A DNA stretch of 64,000 nucleotides from an uncultured Clostridia bacterium (GCA_947066105.1 CAMSYM010000001.1:248001-312000), one strand, 5' to 3'; positions 26,244 to 38,989 are shown, numbered from the stretch's first letter. Program-made: numbers and translations. Notes: generated by a model not told the origin, from the letters alone.

Positions 26244-27587
26244 ATGGGATTGTTCTCATCGCTTGCCGAAAAGCTCGGCAACGTGTTTTCTAAAATAACG
26301 TCGCGCGGTAAGCTTACCGAAGGCGATATCAAACAGGCGATGCGCGAAATACGTATCGCGCTGTTGGAAGCCGACGTCAATTACGCAGTAGTCAAGGATT
26401 TTGTCGCCCGCGTGTCCGAAAAAGCCGTAGGCGAGCAGGTGTTGAAATCTCTCACGCCGGGACAGCAGGTAGTAAAGATAGTCAACGACGAGCTTATAGA
26501 GTTGATGGGTTCTACCAATTCAAAGCTCGACGTCGCGTCAAAGCCGCCTACCGTCATAATGATGTGCGGATTACAGGGCGCGGGCAAGACCACGTTTTGC
26601 GGCAAGCTGGGCGCGTATCTTACCAAACAGGGCAAAAAACCTATGTTCGCGGCGTGCGACGTTTACCGTCCCGCGGCTATCGATCAGTTACAAGTAGTCG
26701 GGAAAAATGTGAACGTTCCCGTATTCGAGCAGGGCGCGGGCGATCCCGTGAAAATAGCGGATAACGCCGTTCGCGAAGCGGTCAAGCTCGGCTACGACAC
26801 TGTCATTATCGATACGGCGGGTCGACTGCATATCAACGAGCAGTTGATGAACGAGCTTAAAAACATCAAAAGCAAGACCGCGCCTACCGAAATTTTGCTC
26901 ACTGTCGATTCCATGACCGGTCAGGACGCGGTCAACGTCGCAAAAACGTTTAACGAGGAACTCGATATCACGGGCGTTATTCTTACCAAGTTGGACGGCG
27001 ATACCCGCGGCGGCGCGGCGCTTTCCATTCGCTCGGTAACGGGCAAGCCCATCAAGTTTTGCGGCACGGGCGAAAAGTCGGGCGATATAGAACCGTTCTA
27101 TCCCGACCGCATGGCGTCGCGTATACTCGGTATGGGCGACGTGCTTACGCTCATCGAAAAGGCTCAGGAAGCGGTCAGCGAGGAAGAGCTTAAAAAGATG
27201 GAAAAGCGTATGCGCGAAAACAAGTTTACGCTCGAAGACTTTTTGACGCAGTTCAAGCAGCTCGCAAAAATGGGCGATATAAACGACGTTGTAGCCATGA
27301 TCCCCGGTATGAACAAAGCCAACGTCGACGCCAAGCAGATAGACGAGCGCATAGGTAAATACAAAGCGATAATACTTTCCATGACGCCTTACGAACGCGC
27401 TCACCCCGAAGTGATCAAGTCGTCGCGCAGAAAGCGCGTGGCGGCGGGCAGCGGAACAAGCGTTCAGGAAGTCAACTCGCTTTTAAAGCAGTACGATCAA
27501 ACGCGCGAAATGATGAAAATGGCGGCGTCCGGAAAAATGCCGCAAATGCAACAAAAGATCGTACGCCAAAAACGTCGGTTCAGATGA
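26244..27587 (+). CDS. ffh: Signal recognition particle protein Ffh
   Basis: 447 residues, normal length. N domain, G domain with P-loop GLQGAGKTT (about 107-115), DVYRPAA, DTAGR and [10 protein letters not shown], then a methionine-rich M domain with the SRP RNA-binding motif ([21 protein letters not shown]) near 392-412. Binds 4.5S/6S RNA and signal peptides and pairs with FtsY. RBS GAGGT; rpsP follows after 61 nt. Confidence 0.98.
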   Translation: MGLFSSLAEKLGNVFSKITSRGKLTEGDIKQAMREIRIALLEADVNYAVVKDFVARVSEKAVGEQVLKSLTPGQQVVKIVNDELIELMGSTNSKLDVASKPPTVIMMCGLQGAGKTTFCGKLGAYLTKQGKKPMFAACDVYRPAAIDQLQVVGKNVNVPVFEQGAGDPVKIADNAVREAVKLGYDTVIIDTAGRLHINEQLMNELKNIKSKTAPTEILLTVDSMTGQDAVNVAKTFNEELDITGVILTKLDGDTRGGAALSIRSVTGKPIKFCGTGEKSGDIEPFYPDRMASRILGMGDVLTLIEKAQEAVSEEELKKMEKRMRENKFTLEDFLTQFKQLAKMGDINDVVAMIPGMNKANVDAKQIDERIGKYKAIILSMTPYERAHPEVIKSSRRKRVAAGSGTSVQEVNSLLKQYDQTREMMKMAASGKMPQMQQKIVRQKRRFR

Positions 27588-27648
27588 CCGCGAAAATCAT
27601 TCGGCGGCAATAAAACGCAATCAACTTTTTCAAGGAGAAAACAATATC

Positions 27649-27939
27649 ATGGTAAAGATCAGACTTACTCGCATGGGCGATCACAAATCCCCGTTCTACC
27701 GCATAATCGTAGCGGACAGCCGTTCGCCGCGCGACGGCAGATTTATCGAAGTACTGGGTACTTACGATCCTCATCTCGACGACGGGCTTAAACTCGACGT
27801 GGAAAAATCCAAGCAGTGGATAAAAAACGGCGCTCAGCCTACCGATACCGTTCGCGCGCTCATGGTCAAAGCGGGCGCGTTGGATACCAAAAAATCGACG
27901 CAAAAGACCAAGGTCGAAAAAAAGAAAAAGTCGGAGTAA
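27649..27939 (+). CDS. rpsP: 30S ribosomal protein S16
   Basis: 96 residues with RBS AAGGAG. Signature N-terminus [28 protein letters not shown], then [14 protein letters not shown], ending in a Lys-rich tail. Component of the small subunit, in the standard ffh-rpsP-khpA-rimM-trmD order. Confidence 0.97.
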   Translation: MVKIRLTRMGDHKSPFYRIIVADSRSPRDGRFIEVLGTYDPHLDDGLKLDVEKSKQWIKNGAQPTDTVRALMVKAGALDTKKSTQKTKVEKKKKSE

Positions 27940-27945
27940 TACGGC

Positions 27946-28164
27946 ATGACGGAGCTTGTTAAATACATCGTTACCGCGCTGGTCGACGATAAGGACAGCG
28001 TATCGGTTACGGAAGACGGCGACGTTTTGACTATAAGCGTCGCAAAGGACGATATGGGCAAGATCATCGGCAAGCAAGGCAGGATAATCAAATCCATACG
28101 TTCGGTAGTCAAAGCGGCGTCGATCAAACAGGGCAGGAACTGTACCGTTGAGATCGACGAGTAG
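27946..28164 (+). CDS. khpA: KH-domain RNA-binding protein KhpA
   Basis: 72 residues. Single type-II KH domain with the GxxG loop GKIIGKQGRIIKSIR (about 41-55). KhpA pairs with KhpB/EloR in controlling cell elongation and RNA stability in Gram-positive bacteria. 6 nt after rpsP; overlaps the rimM start. Confidence 0.94.
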   Translation: MTELVKYIVTALVDDKDSVSVTEDGDVLTISVAKDDMGKIIGKQGRIIKSIRSVVKAASIKQGRNCTVEIDE

Positions 28165-28690
28165 TAGCGCTTTGATCACCGTAGGGCAAATAGTCAAACC
28201 GCAAGGCGTGCGCGGCGAGGTCAAGGTCGTTCCGATGACCGACGATCCGTCGCGTTTTTGCGTGCTTAAAAGCGCGTACGTAGGCGGTAAGCTGTGCAGG
28301 ATAGAAAACGCGCGGGTAGCCGGCGACGCGGTGTTTATCAAATTCGCGGGCATATCCGACAGGAACGATGCGGAACGCCTTCGCGGCGAGTACGTTACGA
28401 TCGATCGCGCGGCGGCGGTGGCGCTTGCGCCCGACGAGTTTTTTATTGCCGATCTTATCGGCGCGACGCTTGTCGCCAAGCGCGACGGGACTGCCGAAAA
28501 CGTCGGCGTAGTGCGCGGCGTGCAATCGTTCGGCGCGGCGGACGTAGTCGCCGTCGAGCTTGAAAACGGCGGCGAAATGTCGTTCGCGTTTGTCAAAGCG
28601 CTGTGCGCGGAGTTCGACGATAGCGCGAAATGCCTGTATGTGGACGGATGCGCGCTCGACGGCGTAGCGGTATACGACGATGAAGATTAG
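28148..28690 (+). CDS. rimM: 16S rRNA processing protein RimM
   Basis: 180 residues from TTG 28148, supported by an AGGA site 8-9 nt upstream; TTG 28172 is an alternative nearer the conserved ITVGQIVKPQGVRGEVKV start. RimM N-domain, then PRC-barrel (FFIADLIGATLVA onwards). Assists maturation of the 30S head domain, contacting S19. Overlaps khpA by 17 nt and trmD by 11 nt. Confidence 0.94.
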   Translation: MRSTSSSALITVGQIVKPQGVRGEVKVVPMTDDPSRFCVLKSAYVGGKLCRIENARVAGDAVFIKFAGISDRNDAERLRGEYVTIDRAAAVALAPDEFFIADLIGATLVAKRDGTAENVGVVRGVQSFGAADVVAVELENGGEMSFAFVKALCAEFDDSAKCLYVDGCALDGVAVYDDED

Positions 28691-29369
28691 AGCTTTAACG
28701 CTGTTCCCACGCATGTTCGACTGTCTTAACGAAAGCATTGTCGGGCGCGCGATAAAAAACGGCATTATCGATTTTCAGGCGGCGGACATTCGCGAATACT
28801 CAAAGGACAAGCATCAAAAATGCGACGATACGCCGTACGGCGGCGGCGCGGGCATGGTAATGACCGCTCAACCGATATACGATTGTATAAAAGCTATCGA
28901 CCCCGATCGTGAGTATTTGCGCATATATATGTCGCCAAAAGGCGAGCGTTTGACGGACGGCATGTGCAGGGAGCTTGCCACGCACGACAAATTGTTATTG
29001 CTATGCGGGCATTACGAGGGCGTCGATCAGCGCGTGCTCGATCTTTGCATAGACCGCGAAATATCTATCGGCGACTACGTATTGTCGGGCGGAGAGTTGG
29101 CGGCTATGACGGTAATAGACGGTACCGTGCGGTTCGTAGACGGCGTTCTCGGCAGTTGCGAATCGCATGAGGACGAAAGCTTTTCGGACGGAATGCTCGA
29201 ATATCCGCAGTACACGCGTCCGCCGGAGTTTATGGGGCTTAGAGTACCCGAAGTTTTGCTAAACGGCAATCATAAAGCGATAGCGAAATTTCGTAAAGAG
29301 CAAAGCGAAGCCATAACGAGATCGCGCAGACCCGATCTCATGCCCGACGGCAAAGGAGACGATCGATAA
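28680..29369 (+). CDS. trmD: tRNA (guanine37-N1)-methyltransferase TrmD
   Basis: 229 residues. SPOUT trefoil-knot motifs are present: GGGAGMVMTAQPI, LLCGHYEGVDQR, and IGDYVLSGGELAAM with downstream ESHEDESF. Methylates G37 of tRNAs with S-adenosylmethionine to prevent frameshifting. In Bacillus rplS follows trmD; here rbgA follows directly, with a 1-nt gap, and rplS is 26 kb away. Confidence 0.97.
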   Translation: MKIRALTLFPRMFDCLNESIVGRAIKNGIIDFQAADIREYSKDKHQKCDDTPYGGGAGMVMTAQPIYDCIKAIDPDREYLRIYMSPKGERLTDGMCRELATHDKLLLLCGHYEGVDQRVLDLCIDREISIGDYVLSGGELAAMTVIDGTVRFVDGVLGSCESHEDESFSDGMLEYPQYTRPPEFMGLRVPEVLLNGNHKAIAKFRKEQSEAITRSRRPDLMPDGKGDDR

Positions 29370-29370
29370 T

Positions 29371-30201
29371 ATGGATATCAATTGGTTTCCGGGGCATATG
29401 GCAAGATCGACGCGCGAGATAGAGAGCAATCTCAAAGTCGCGGATTGCGCGCTGTACGTGTTGGACAGTCGCGCCGTTCGGTCGTGCTTCAATCCCAACT
29501 TCGATAAAATGCTCGACGTGCCTATCGTGTATGTATTGAATAAAACGGATACCGTGCCGTCGGACGTCGTTGCGGCGTGGACGGAAAAGCTGAGCGTTGA
29601 CGGCGGTCATGCGGTAGCGGTAGAAGGCACGAGTACGACGTGCCGCAAAAAATTGCTTGCGGCGATAAAGCGGGCGTGCGCAGAAAAACTCGAAAAACAG
29701 CGGGCGCGCGGCATAAATCAACATGTTCGGGCTGTGGTAGTGGGCGTGCCTAATACGGGCAAGTCCACAGTGATAAACAGTCTTTGCGGCAAGGCTCGGC
29801 TCGTTACGGGCGATAAAGCGGGTGTCACGCGCGCCGCAAGGTGGACGCGCGTCGACCAAACGCTCGACGTTTTGGATACGCCCGGCACGCTTTATCCCAA
29901 GATAATCGACAGAGCGGTCGGCGAAAATCTCGCCATCATCGGCAGTATCCGCGACGAAGTTCTCGACGTGACCGAGCTTGCGACCGCGCTTATAGACAGG
30001 CTCAACCGTTTGGACGACGACATACTCGTTTCGCGCTACGGCGTGCGTATAGATACGGCCGACGGTTTATCCGCGATAGCCGAGCGGCGCGGGTTTAAGA
30101 TCCGCGGCGGCGAACCGGATGCGGACAGGGCGGCGGTGGCGCTTATAGACGATTTTCGCAAGGGGCGACTGGGCAAAATAGCATTGGAGAGCGCGGTATG
30201 A
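29371..30201 (+). CDS. rbgA: Ribosome biogenesis GTPase A (YlqF/RbgA)
   Basis: 276 residues. Circularly permuted GTPase: G4 motif NKTD at about 57-60 comes before the P-loop GVPNTGKST (about 126-134) and the G3 motif DTPGT. N-terminus WFPGHMARS is the RbgA signature. Acts in a late step of 50S assembly (L16 incorporation). It overlaps rnhB by 4 nt. Confidence 0.96.
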   Translation: MDINWFPGHMARSTREIESNLKVADCALYVLDSRAVRSCFNPNFDKMLDVPIVYVLNKTDTVPSDVVAAWTEKLSVDGGHAVAVEGTSTTCRKKLLAAIKRACAEKLEKQRARGINQHVRAVVVGVPNTGKSTVINSLCGKARLVTGDKAGVTRAARWTRVDQTLDVLDTPGTLYPKIIDRAVGENLAIIGSIRDEVLDVTELATALIDRLNRLDDDILVSRYGVRIDTADGLSAIAERRGFKIRGGEPDADRAAVALIDDFRKGRLGKIALESAV

Positions 30202-30875
30202 GAATATCCGAGAATAAGATCAAACAGACGGCGTTGCAAAAATCCGAACGGCTCGTCGAATTCGATAAAACTTTCGGCGTGTCGCGACTTTGCGGCGTGG
30301 ACGAAGCGGGGCGCGGTCCGCTTGCGGGACCCGTTTCCGTGTGTGCGTGCGTGATGCCGCAGGGCGATATAATAGTCGGGATAGACGACAGCAAAAAACT
30401 GAGCGAGAAAAAGCGCGAAGAATTGTACGATAAGATCGTTGCGGTAGCCGATTATTGCGTGGTGCTTATCGATCGCGCGACTATCGACGAAATAAACATA
30501 CTCAACGCGACAAAGCTCGGCATGAAGCGCGCGCTGGAAGGTTTAAAGCAAAAGCCCGACCGCGCGGTGATCGACGCGGTCAAGGATCTTGATATATCCG
30601 TGCCGTACAGTCCCGTCGTGCGCGCCGACGCGACGAGCTATTGCACCGCCGCGGCATCTATCGTAGCCAAAGTCACGCGCGACAGGCTTATGAGAGAACT
30701 GGATATTAAATATCCTATGTACGGCTTTGCCAAAAACAAAGGTTACGGCACGCAAGAGCATATTTCCGCTTTGAAAATTTACGGTCCGTGCGTCGAACAC
30801 AGACGCACGTTTATCAAAAATTTCGTCGATTTGACAGCGGAAGTCGCGGCAACGGTGAACGGCGATGTTCGGTAA
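30198..30875 (+). CDS. rnhB: Ribonuclease HII
   Basis: 225 residues. The RNase HII catalytic block GVDEAGRGPLAGPV at about 34-47, IDDSKKLSEKKRE, and the second acidic site VIDAVK, then YPMYGFAKNKGYGT. Cleaves RNA in RNA-DNA hybrids, including single ribonucleotides. It has an N-terminal extension of about 30 residues before the domain. Overlaps yraN by 11 nt. Confidence 0.96.
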   Translation: MRISENKIKQTALQKSERLVEFDKTFGVSRLCGVDEAGRGPLAGPVSVCACVMPQGDIIVGIDDSKKLSEKKREELYDKIVAVADYCVVLIDRATIDEINILNATKLGMKRALEGLKQKPDRAVIDAVKDLDISVPYSPVVRADATSYCTAAASIVAKVTRDRLMRELDIKYPMYGFAKNKGYGTQEHISALKIYGPCVEHRRTFIKNFVDLTAEVAATVNGDVR

Positions 30876-31248
30876 ACGCAAAAAAAGCGTCAACGCGCGC
30901 GGAAAAAGCGGCGAAGATCTTGCCGTCAAATATCTCGAAACGCACGGATACCGCGTTCTCGATCGCAATTACACCACGGACGTCGGCGAAGTGGATATAT
31001 TCGTTACCGACGAAAAAACGCTCATAGCGGTCGAAGTAAAGTCGCGGCTGTCGCTGGAATACGGCACGCCCGCCGAAGCGGTAGGGCATGCCAAGGTAAA
31101 AAAAATATCGCAGGTAACTTCGCAGTACATCAAACAGTTCAGACTGTTCGGCGTGCCTGTCAGATTCGACGTGGTGGAAGTTTATTTGCAAGATAAAACG
31201 GTCAATCACATACAAAATGCGTTTTATGGCTATCTTAATTACAGATAG
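30865..31248 (+). CDS. yraN: YraN/UPF0102 family putative nuclease
   Basis: 127 residues. PD-(D/E)xK-like pattern: GEDLAVKYLETHGY, then NYTTDVGEVDIF and VAVEVKSR-like (IAVEVKSR), i.e. the E-x(n)-D-x(n)-E-x-K arrangement. The biochemical role of the family is unsettled. Last gene of the plsX-yraN block, as in many bacteria (rnhB-yraN). Confidence 0.92.
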   Translation: MFGKRKKSVNARGKSGEDLAVKYLETHGYRVLDRNYTTDVGEVDIFVTDEKTLIAVEVKSRLSLEYGTPAEAVGHAKVKKISQVTSQYIKQFRLFGVPVRFDVVEVYLQDKTVNHIQNAFYGYLNYR

Positions 31249-31385
31249 CGCGCTCGAATTTTGCGGATCGGGCATAATATATATACGGACGTTCCGCCGC
31301 GCCGATATGCGCGGGTATCGATAGAAAGCATACGCAGAGTAGTATCGAAAACCATCGATTTTTGTTTTTGCGTCCGCTAAAACAG

Positions 31386-31414
31386 TTGCGTTTTGCAATG
31401 CAAAGTGCTATATT
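31386..31414 (+). promoter_or_regulatory. Candidate promoter of the ATP synthase operon
   Basis: TTGCGT at 31386-31391, 17-bp spacer, TATATT at 31409-31414; the preferred atpB ATG (31425) is only 11 nt beyond the -10 box, implying a nearly leaderless transcript. The rest of 31249-31385 shows AT-rich TATATATA and a GC-rich inverted patch, but no gene. Confidence 0.45.
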
Positions 31415-31424
31415 AAGTTTTGAT

Positions 31425-32090
31425 ATGGACTTGGAATTACCCAACATCGCTCCGCGAGTAATATATGCCGTCGGCGGTTTTAAACTAACCGCGACCATGC
31501 TGTCGTCGTTTATTGTGACGGCGACGCTTATCTTGTTTGCGGTGATCGTGCGCATATTCTTTTTGCCGCGCTGGAAAAAAGATTTCAAGCATGTTTCGCG
31601 TTTTCGCATGTTGATCGAGTGGGTGGTCGACCTGTTCGACGGAAATTCCAAAGATCTTACCGATAAATATGCGGGCGCGGTAGGCGCGTTGTATTTCGGA
31701 TGCTCGGCATTTATCATGTTCGGCATTCTTATCGAATTGTTCGGACTGCGTTCGCCGTTGTCCGACCTTAACTGCAATATCGTATTGGGCATGATAACGT
31801 TTTTCGCGATCCTGATTATAGGTTTTATGAAAAAACGTTCGCGCCGCTTGTTTCACTATTTGCCCGTCATTCCGCTCGTTACCGATTGCGTAGTGCCGTT
31901 CTCAATGGCTTTGCGTCTGTTCGGAAGCGTGTTTTCGGGATATTTGATAATGGATATCGTGTATCAAACGGGATTGAAGTACGGCTTGCCCGTAATACTC
32001 GACCCGATATTCACGTTGTTCCACGCCGTGATGCAGGCGTATATTTTCATGTTTTTGTCGTTTAACTTCATCAACGAAGCTATCGAATAA
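31425..32090 (+). CDS. atpB: ATP synthase Fo subunit a
   Basis: 221 residues from ATG 31425; ATG 31398 or TTG 31362 would add 9-21 residues, but 31425 gives the family-like start followed by a GGFKLTATM segment. Membrane protein of about five to six helices. The essential proton-channel Arg is R164 in ALRLFGS, where most homologues have RLFGN. Forms the two half-channels facing the c-ring. First gene of atpB-E-F-A-G-D-C. Confidence 0.93.
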   Translation: MDLELPNIAPRVIYAVGGFKLTATMLSSFIVTATLILFAVIVRIFFLPRWKKDFKHVSRFRMLIEWVVDLFDGNSKDLTDKYAGAVGALYFGCSAFIMFGILIELFGLRSPLSDLNCNIVLGMITFFAILIIGFMKKRSRRLFHYLPVIPLVTDCVVPFSMALRLFGSVFSGYLIMDIVYQTGLKYGLPVILDPIFTLFHAVMQAYIFMFLSFNFINEAIE

Positions 32091-32104
32091 TATCGGAGGC
32101 TATT

Positions 32105-32371
32105 ATGCAAGCATTGATCAATTCAATTTTACCCATCGTGTCGTTTTTGGGAATAGAAGGCTTGACCGCTCTCGGTGCGGGCATTGCGGCGCTCGCGTGC
32201 GTCGGCGCGGCTATCGGCATGGGCATTTCCACGGGTAAAGCCGTCGAAAGCATGGCGCGCCAACCCGAAGCTACCAAGCAAATACGCTCGTCGCTGTTTA
32301 TCGGTTTGGCGTTTTGCGAAACTACCGCCATTTACGGGCTGTTGATCGCAATAATGCTGATCGTCATGTAA
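32105..32371 (+). CDS. atpE: ATP synthase Fo subunit c
   Basis: 88 residues with RBS GGAGG. Two-helix hairpin with polar loop ARQPEA; the ion-carrying carboxylate is E72 in FCETTAIYG. Na+-type rings such as that of Ilyobacter have a helix-1 Gln in GPGVGQG; here the matching position is Met (GAAIGMG, M39), which argues for H+ rather than Na+ coupling. This ion assignment is inference. Confidence 0.95.
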   Translation: MQALINSILPIVSFLGIEGLTALGAGIAALACVGAAIGMGISTGKAVESMARQPEATKQIRSSLFIGLAFCETTAIYGLLIAIMLIVM

Positions 32372-32389
32372 AGGCGAAAAGGTTTTATC

Positions 32390-32908
32390 ATGTCGGTGTT
32401 GCTTTCCGCTAACATATTGGAAGTATTCGGACTCGATTGGGTGTCGATACTGATATATCTCGGCAATTTGGTACTGTTGATAGCGGTGCTCGTTTTGGTG
32501 TTGTACAAACCCGTACGGAACATGTTGCGCGAAAAACGCAAAAATCTCGACGACGTGTATCAAGAAAACGAGCGGCTCAAAGCCGAAAGTGAGAGCTTGC
32601 GCGCGCAGTACGATAAAATGGTCGTCGAAATGAAGCTCCAAAACGCCAAAGCCGCCGCCGAGATAGCCGAAGTCGCGCAAAACCGCGCCGACGAGATATT
32701 GAAGGAAGCTCAGGCTCAGGCGGAAGCGGTCATCGGCGCGGCTAAAAAACAATCGGCTACGCAAATGGAACAATTAAAAGCCGAGTACCGCGACAGCGTC
32801 AATAAGCTCGCCGTGCAGATCGCGCAGAAATTGTTGGAACGCGAAATTTCCGAAAAGGATAACGCCGCGCTCATAGAACAAGTCTTGTCAGATTGGGAGT
32901 CCGATTGA
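32390..32908 (+). CDS. atpF: ATP synthase Fo subunit b
   Basis: 172 residues. One N-terminal membrane helix (about 17-42), then KPVRNMLREKRKNL and a long Ala/Glu-rich coiled coil that dimerises as the peripheral stalk. In ordinary complexes its C-terminus binds the delta C-terminal domain; here that domain is on subunit alpha. The stop overlaps the start of the delta/alpha fusion (TGATG). Confidence 0.95.
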   Translation: MSVLLSANILEVFGLDWVSILIYLGNLVLLIAVLVLVLYKPVRNMLREKRKNLDDVYQENERLKAESESLRAQYDKMVVEMKLQNAKAAAEIAEVAQNRADEILKEAQAQAEAVIGAAKKQSATQMEQLKAEYRDSVNKLAVQIAQKLLEREISEKDNAALIEQVLSDWESD

Positions 32909-34750
32909 TGACCGAGATCATAGAAGTAACGTCCGCCGCAGAGCTGTCGAAAAAGCAAACGGCGGAGATAGAAAAGATCTTTTCGGCAAAGCATAAGGGC
33001 GAAAAGATCGATTTTGTATATAAGATAGACAAGGAGCTTATCGGCGGCATTTTGGTAGTGGACGGCGATAAGTATTACGACGGTACTTACCGTTCGCAGA
33101 TAGACAAGATAGGCGCGGCGTTTTCGTTGAGCGATAAATACGTCGAGGCGGCTATGGCGCAAAAACGCAAGCGCGCAAAAAAGCCCGCCGAGGAAAGCGC
33201 GCCGAGCGCGCAACCGCACGGCGCGAGCCTTACCGCCGAACGCATCAAAGCCGATATCGACGACGAGCTTTCGGGCAAGGTAAAAAAATACAAACGCGCG
33301 TTCGACGTGCGTCATGCGGGTAGCGTCGAGTTTTGCGGCGACGGCGTTATAATGTGCAACGGATTGTCCGACGCCGAATACGGCGAAATGCTCACCGTCG
33401 AAAACGGCGCGCAAGCGATAGTATTGAGTCTTACCGACGGGCATGTGGGCGCGATCGTGCTTGACGACGAGGACAAGGTCTCGGCGCATATGCTCGTCAA
33501 TACGACGGGTATGATAGTATCCGTACCCGTAGGCGATAAGCTGTTGGGGCGAGTCGTCAATCCGCTCGGCAAGCCTATCGACGGGTTGGGCGACTTTACG
33601 CCCGATAAATACCGCCCGATAGAAGCTCCCGCGCCCGCCATAAAGGACAGGGCGAAAGTCGACGTGCCTATGCAAACGGGCTTGCTTGCGATAGACTCCA
33701 TGATCCCGATAGGTCGCGGACAGCGCGAGCTTATAATCGGCGACAGACAAACGGGCAAAACTTCGGTCGCGGTGGATACTATACTCAATCAAAAGGGAAC
33801 GGGCGTAGTTTGCGTTTATGTGGCGATAGGACAAAAGTCGTCCACCGTATCGCATATTTATAACACGTTGTCCGAACGCGGCGCGATGGATTATACTGTC
33901 ATCGTCAGCGCGACGGCGCGCGACAGCGCTCCGCTCCAATATATCGCGCCCTACGCAGGTTGCGCGATAGCCGAAGAATTTATGTATGCGGGGAAGGACG
34001 TGCTTATCGTTTACGACGATCTTTCCAAGCATGCCGTAGCGTACCGCGCGATGAGCTTACTGTTAAAGCGTCCGCCCGGACGCGAAGCGTATCCCGGCGA
34101 TATATTTTACTTGCATTCGCGATTGTTGGAGCGCGCGGCAAAGCTTTCGCCCGAACTGGGCGGCGGATCTATGACCGCTTTGCCGATAGTGGAAACGCTT
34201 GCGGGCGATATTTCCGCGTATATCCCTACGAATATCATTTCCATCACGGACGGACAGATATATCTCGAAAGCGAATTGTTCAATGCCGGCATACGCCCTG
34301 CGATAAACGTCGGACTGTCGGTTTCGCGTGTCGGCAACAGCGCGCAAACAAAAGCTATGCGCAAGGTGTCGGGTAAATTGCGGTTAAGCCTTTCGCAGTA
34401 CCGCGAGCTTGCGGTATTCGCGCAGTTCGGCGCCGATCTCGACGAGTCCACCGCGCATATGCTCGAACACGGCAAGCGCACAACCGAAGTTATCAAACAG
34501 GACGTACACAGCCCTATGAACGTCGAGCATCAAGTCATACTGTTGTATATGACCGTCAAAGAGCTGTTGAAAGATATCCCCGTATCGCGCATAACCGAGT
34601 TCAAGGACAAATTCATCAAATTTTTTGATATAGATTATGCAAACGTCGTGTCCGAACTCAAAAGGACGGGCGAATTGACGATGGACATGGGCATAACGAT
34701 AGAAGAAGCCGTCGACGAATTTTCGCGGTTGTTCCTTAAAGGCGTGAACG

Positions 34751-34758
<8 letters not shown>
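32908..34758 (+). CDS. atpA: ATP synthase F1 delta(C-terminal domain)-alpha fusion
   Basis: 616 residues from ATG 32908 (TTG 32893 is less likely). Residues about 3-74 match the C-terminal domain of subunit delta: TSAAELSKKQ, then KIDKELIGGILV and DGTYRSQIDKI correspond to the family's TSA..LS..Q, .ID..L.GG..., and DGS.R..L..L. A charged/Ala-Pro linker (about 75-108) follows, then a complete alpha subunit: N-terminal helix and beta-barrel, Walker A GDRQTGKT at 278-285, and the normal C-terminus. The delta N-terminal helical bundle (about 100 residues) is absent, and no atpH lies in the operon. The catalytic head should be normal; the stalk connection must differ. Confidence 0.93.
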
Positions 34759-37414
<2,656 letters not shown>

Positions 37415-37449
37415 CATATCGCGCGTTGCGAGCATATAATAATCATGCT

Positions 37450-38445
37450 ATGCAAACGGTTGTCAACATGTCGCGCATGCGGCACAATATTCGCAGGATA
37501 CGTTGTAAAACGCGCAACGGGTTTTGCGCGGTAGTCAAGTCCGACGCGTACGGTCACGGGATAGCTACCGCGGGATTTATAGCGCAGACCGTCGACTGCT
37601 TTATGGTGGCTAACGCAGGCGAAGCTTTCGAGCTGCTCGCAGTCGCGGATAAGCCGACTCTTGTTTTGGGCGGCGACGTTTCGCCGTTTACGCGCGTGTA
37701 CGAGCCGCAAATAGTGCCTACGGTGTGCGACGTCAAGCAGCTCGACGGCGTGGTCGGCGCGGGCTATAAAAAGTTTTCGGTCGCGATCAATACCGGCATG
37801 AACAGGCTCGGCGCGAACGAGAAAACGTTGAACGAAATAGTGTCGCGCTGTAAAGAACTCGATATCATGCCGTACTCGGTGTACTCGCATTTATACGGCG
37901 GGATATCGTCGGCGAGCGCGCAGGCGGCGGAATTCGAGCGGCTCACCGTCGATCCCGTATTGCGAGCTAAGCGGCATCTGTACTGTTCGTGCGCGCTCGA
38001 TCTGCCGGGGTTTGATCTGTTCGATATGACGCGTTGCGGGATCGCCATGTACGGATATTCCGATATTACGGATATCTGCATGAGCGTGCGTGCGCGCATA
38101 GTCGCGCTCAACAGGGTGTCGCGCGGCGAACACATAGGCTACGGCGATTATACGCTCGATAGGGACGCGCTCATAGCGACTGTCGCGTGCGGTTATGCCG
38201 ACGGTTTGCGGCGGTGCGACAAGCAGTTATATTTGACAGTGCGCGGTAAAAAATGCCCGATGATCGGCATGCCGTGCATGGATCTTTGCATGATCGACGT
38301 CACCGGGCTTGATTGTCGCGTCGGGGAGTATGCGTATCTCATAGCGAGTAAGAGCGACGCAGAATATTTGGCTAAATGCTACGGAACTATCGTTTACGAG
38401 GTTTTGACGGGATTCAATGGACGGACCGAAAGAATATACATGTGA
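37450..38445 (+). CDS. alr: Alanine racemase
   Basis: 331 residues from ATG 37450; TTG 37426 is an upstream alternative. The PLP-lysine motif AVVKSDAYGHG has K30; the second catalytic Tyr is Y231 in HIGYGDYT; MPCMDLCMIDVT fits the C-terminal substrate loop. Interconverts L- and D-alanine for peptidoglycan. About 40 residues shorter than Bacillus Alr, mainly through shorter loops. A TATAAT at 37435-37440 lies 9 nt before the ATG, but no -35 box is evident. Overlaps the next gene by 29 nt. Confidence 0.92.
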   Translation: MQTVVNMSRMRHNIRRIRCKTRNGFCAVVKSDAYGHGIATAGFIAQTVDCFMVANAGEAFELLAVADKPTLVLGGDVSPFTRVYEPQIVPTVCDVKQLDGVVGAGYKKFSVAINTGMNRLGANEKTLNEIVSRCKELDIMPYSVYSHLYGGISSASAQAAEFERLTVDPVLRAKRHLYCSCALDLPGFDLFDMTRCGIAMYGYSDITDICMSVRARIVALNRVSRGEHIGYGDYTLDRDALIATVACGYADGLRRCDKQLYLTVRGKKCPMIGMPCMDLCMIDVTGLDCRVGEYAYLIASKSDAEYLAKCYGTIVYEVLTGFNGRTERIYM

Positions 38446-38989
38446 AAAAAGCGAGCTCAGACGTGCGCTCGCCAAGCGACGCGCGGAGCTTGCGGACAAG
38501 CCTGCGCTTTCGCGAGCTATCGCGCATAAAGTCGCTTCGATCGTTCGCGGCAACGTGATGGTCTACGTTTCGATCGGTTCTGAAGCGGCGACCGATCGGC
38601 TTATCGAAAGCTTGCTTGCGCGCCGTGACGTTTCGGTGTATGCGCCGCACACGGTGAACGGCATGATTATCCCGCGCCCGCTCGCGACGCTCGACAATGC
38701 GGATAGCACGGGTAATTTGCCCGAATATTGTTACGGACAAGCCGAAAATGCCGAAAACGGCGGGAATAATGCGAAAATCATTGATTTTTGTATTACTCCG
38801 CTGTTGGGTTTTAACTCCGACGGGTATCGCATAGGATACGGTAAAGGGTGTTACGACAGGTTTTTTGCCGAACATGCCTGTACGCGCATAGGCTTGGCTT
38901 TTGAATGTCAGCGCGTAAATTTCGCGCCCGATCCGCACGATGTGCCGCTCGATTGTTGCGTTACCGAGCAAAACGTGATATACTTTTAG
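38417..38989 (+). CDS. 5-formyltetrahydrofolate cyclo-ligase family protein
   Basis: 190 residues. N-terminal helix with SELRRALAKRRAEL, a central strand-turn region, ITPLLGFNSDGYRIGYGKGCYDRFF carrying the ATP/folate-binding RxGxGxGxYD block (about 137-150), then the C-terminal VPLDCCVTEQ. Converts 5-formyl-THF to 5,10-methenyl-THF with ATP. Start lies inside alr; ends just before rsmD. Confidence 0.94.
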   Translation: MDGPKEYTCEKSELRRALAKRRAELADKPALSRAIAHKVASIVRGNVMVYVSIGSEAATDRLIESLLARRDVSVYAPHTVNGMIIPRPLATLDNADSTGNLPEYCYGQAENAENGGNNAKIIDFCITPLLGFNSDGYRIGYGKGCYDRFFAEHACTRIGLAFECQRVNFAPDPHDVPLDCCVTEQNVIYF

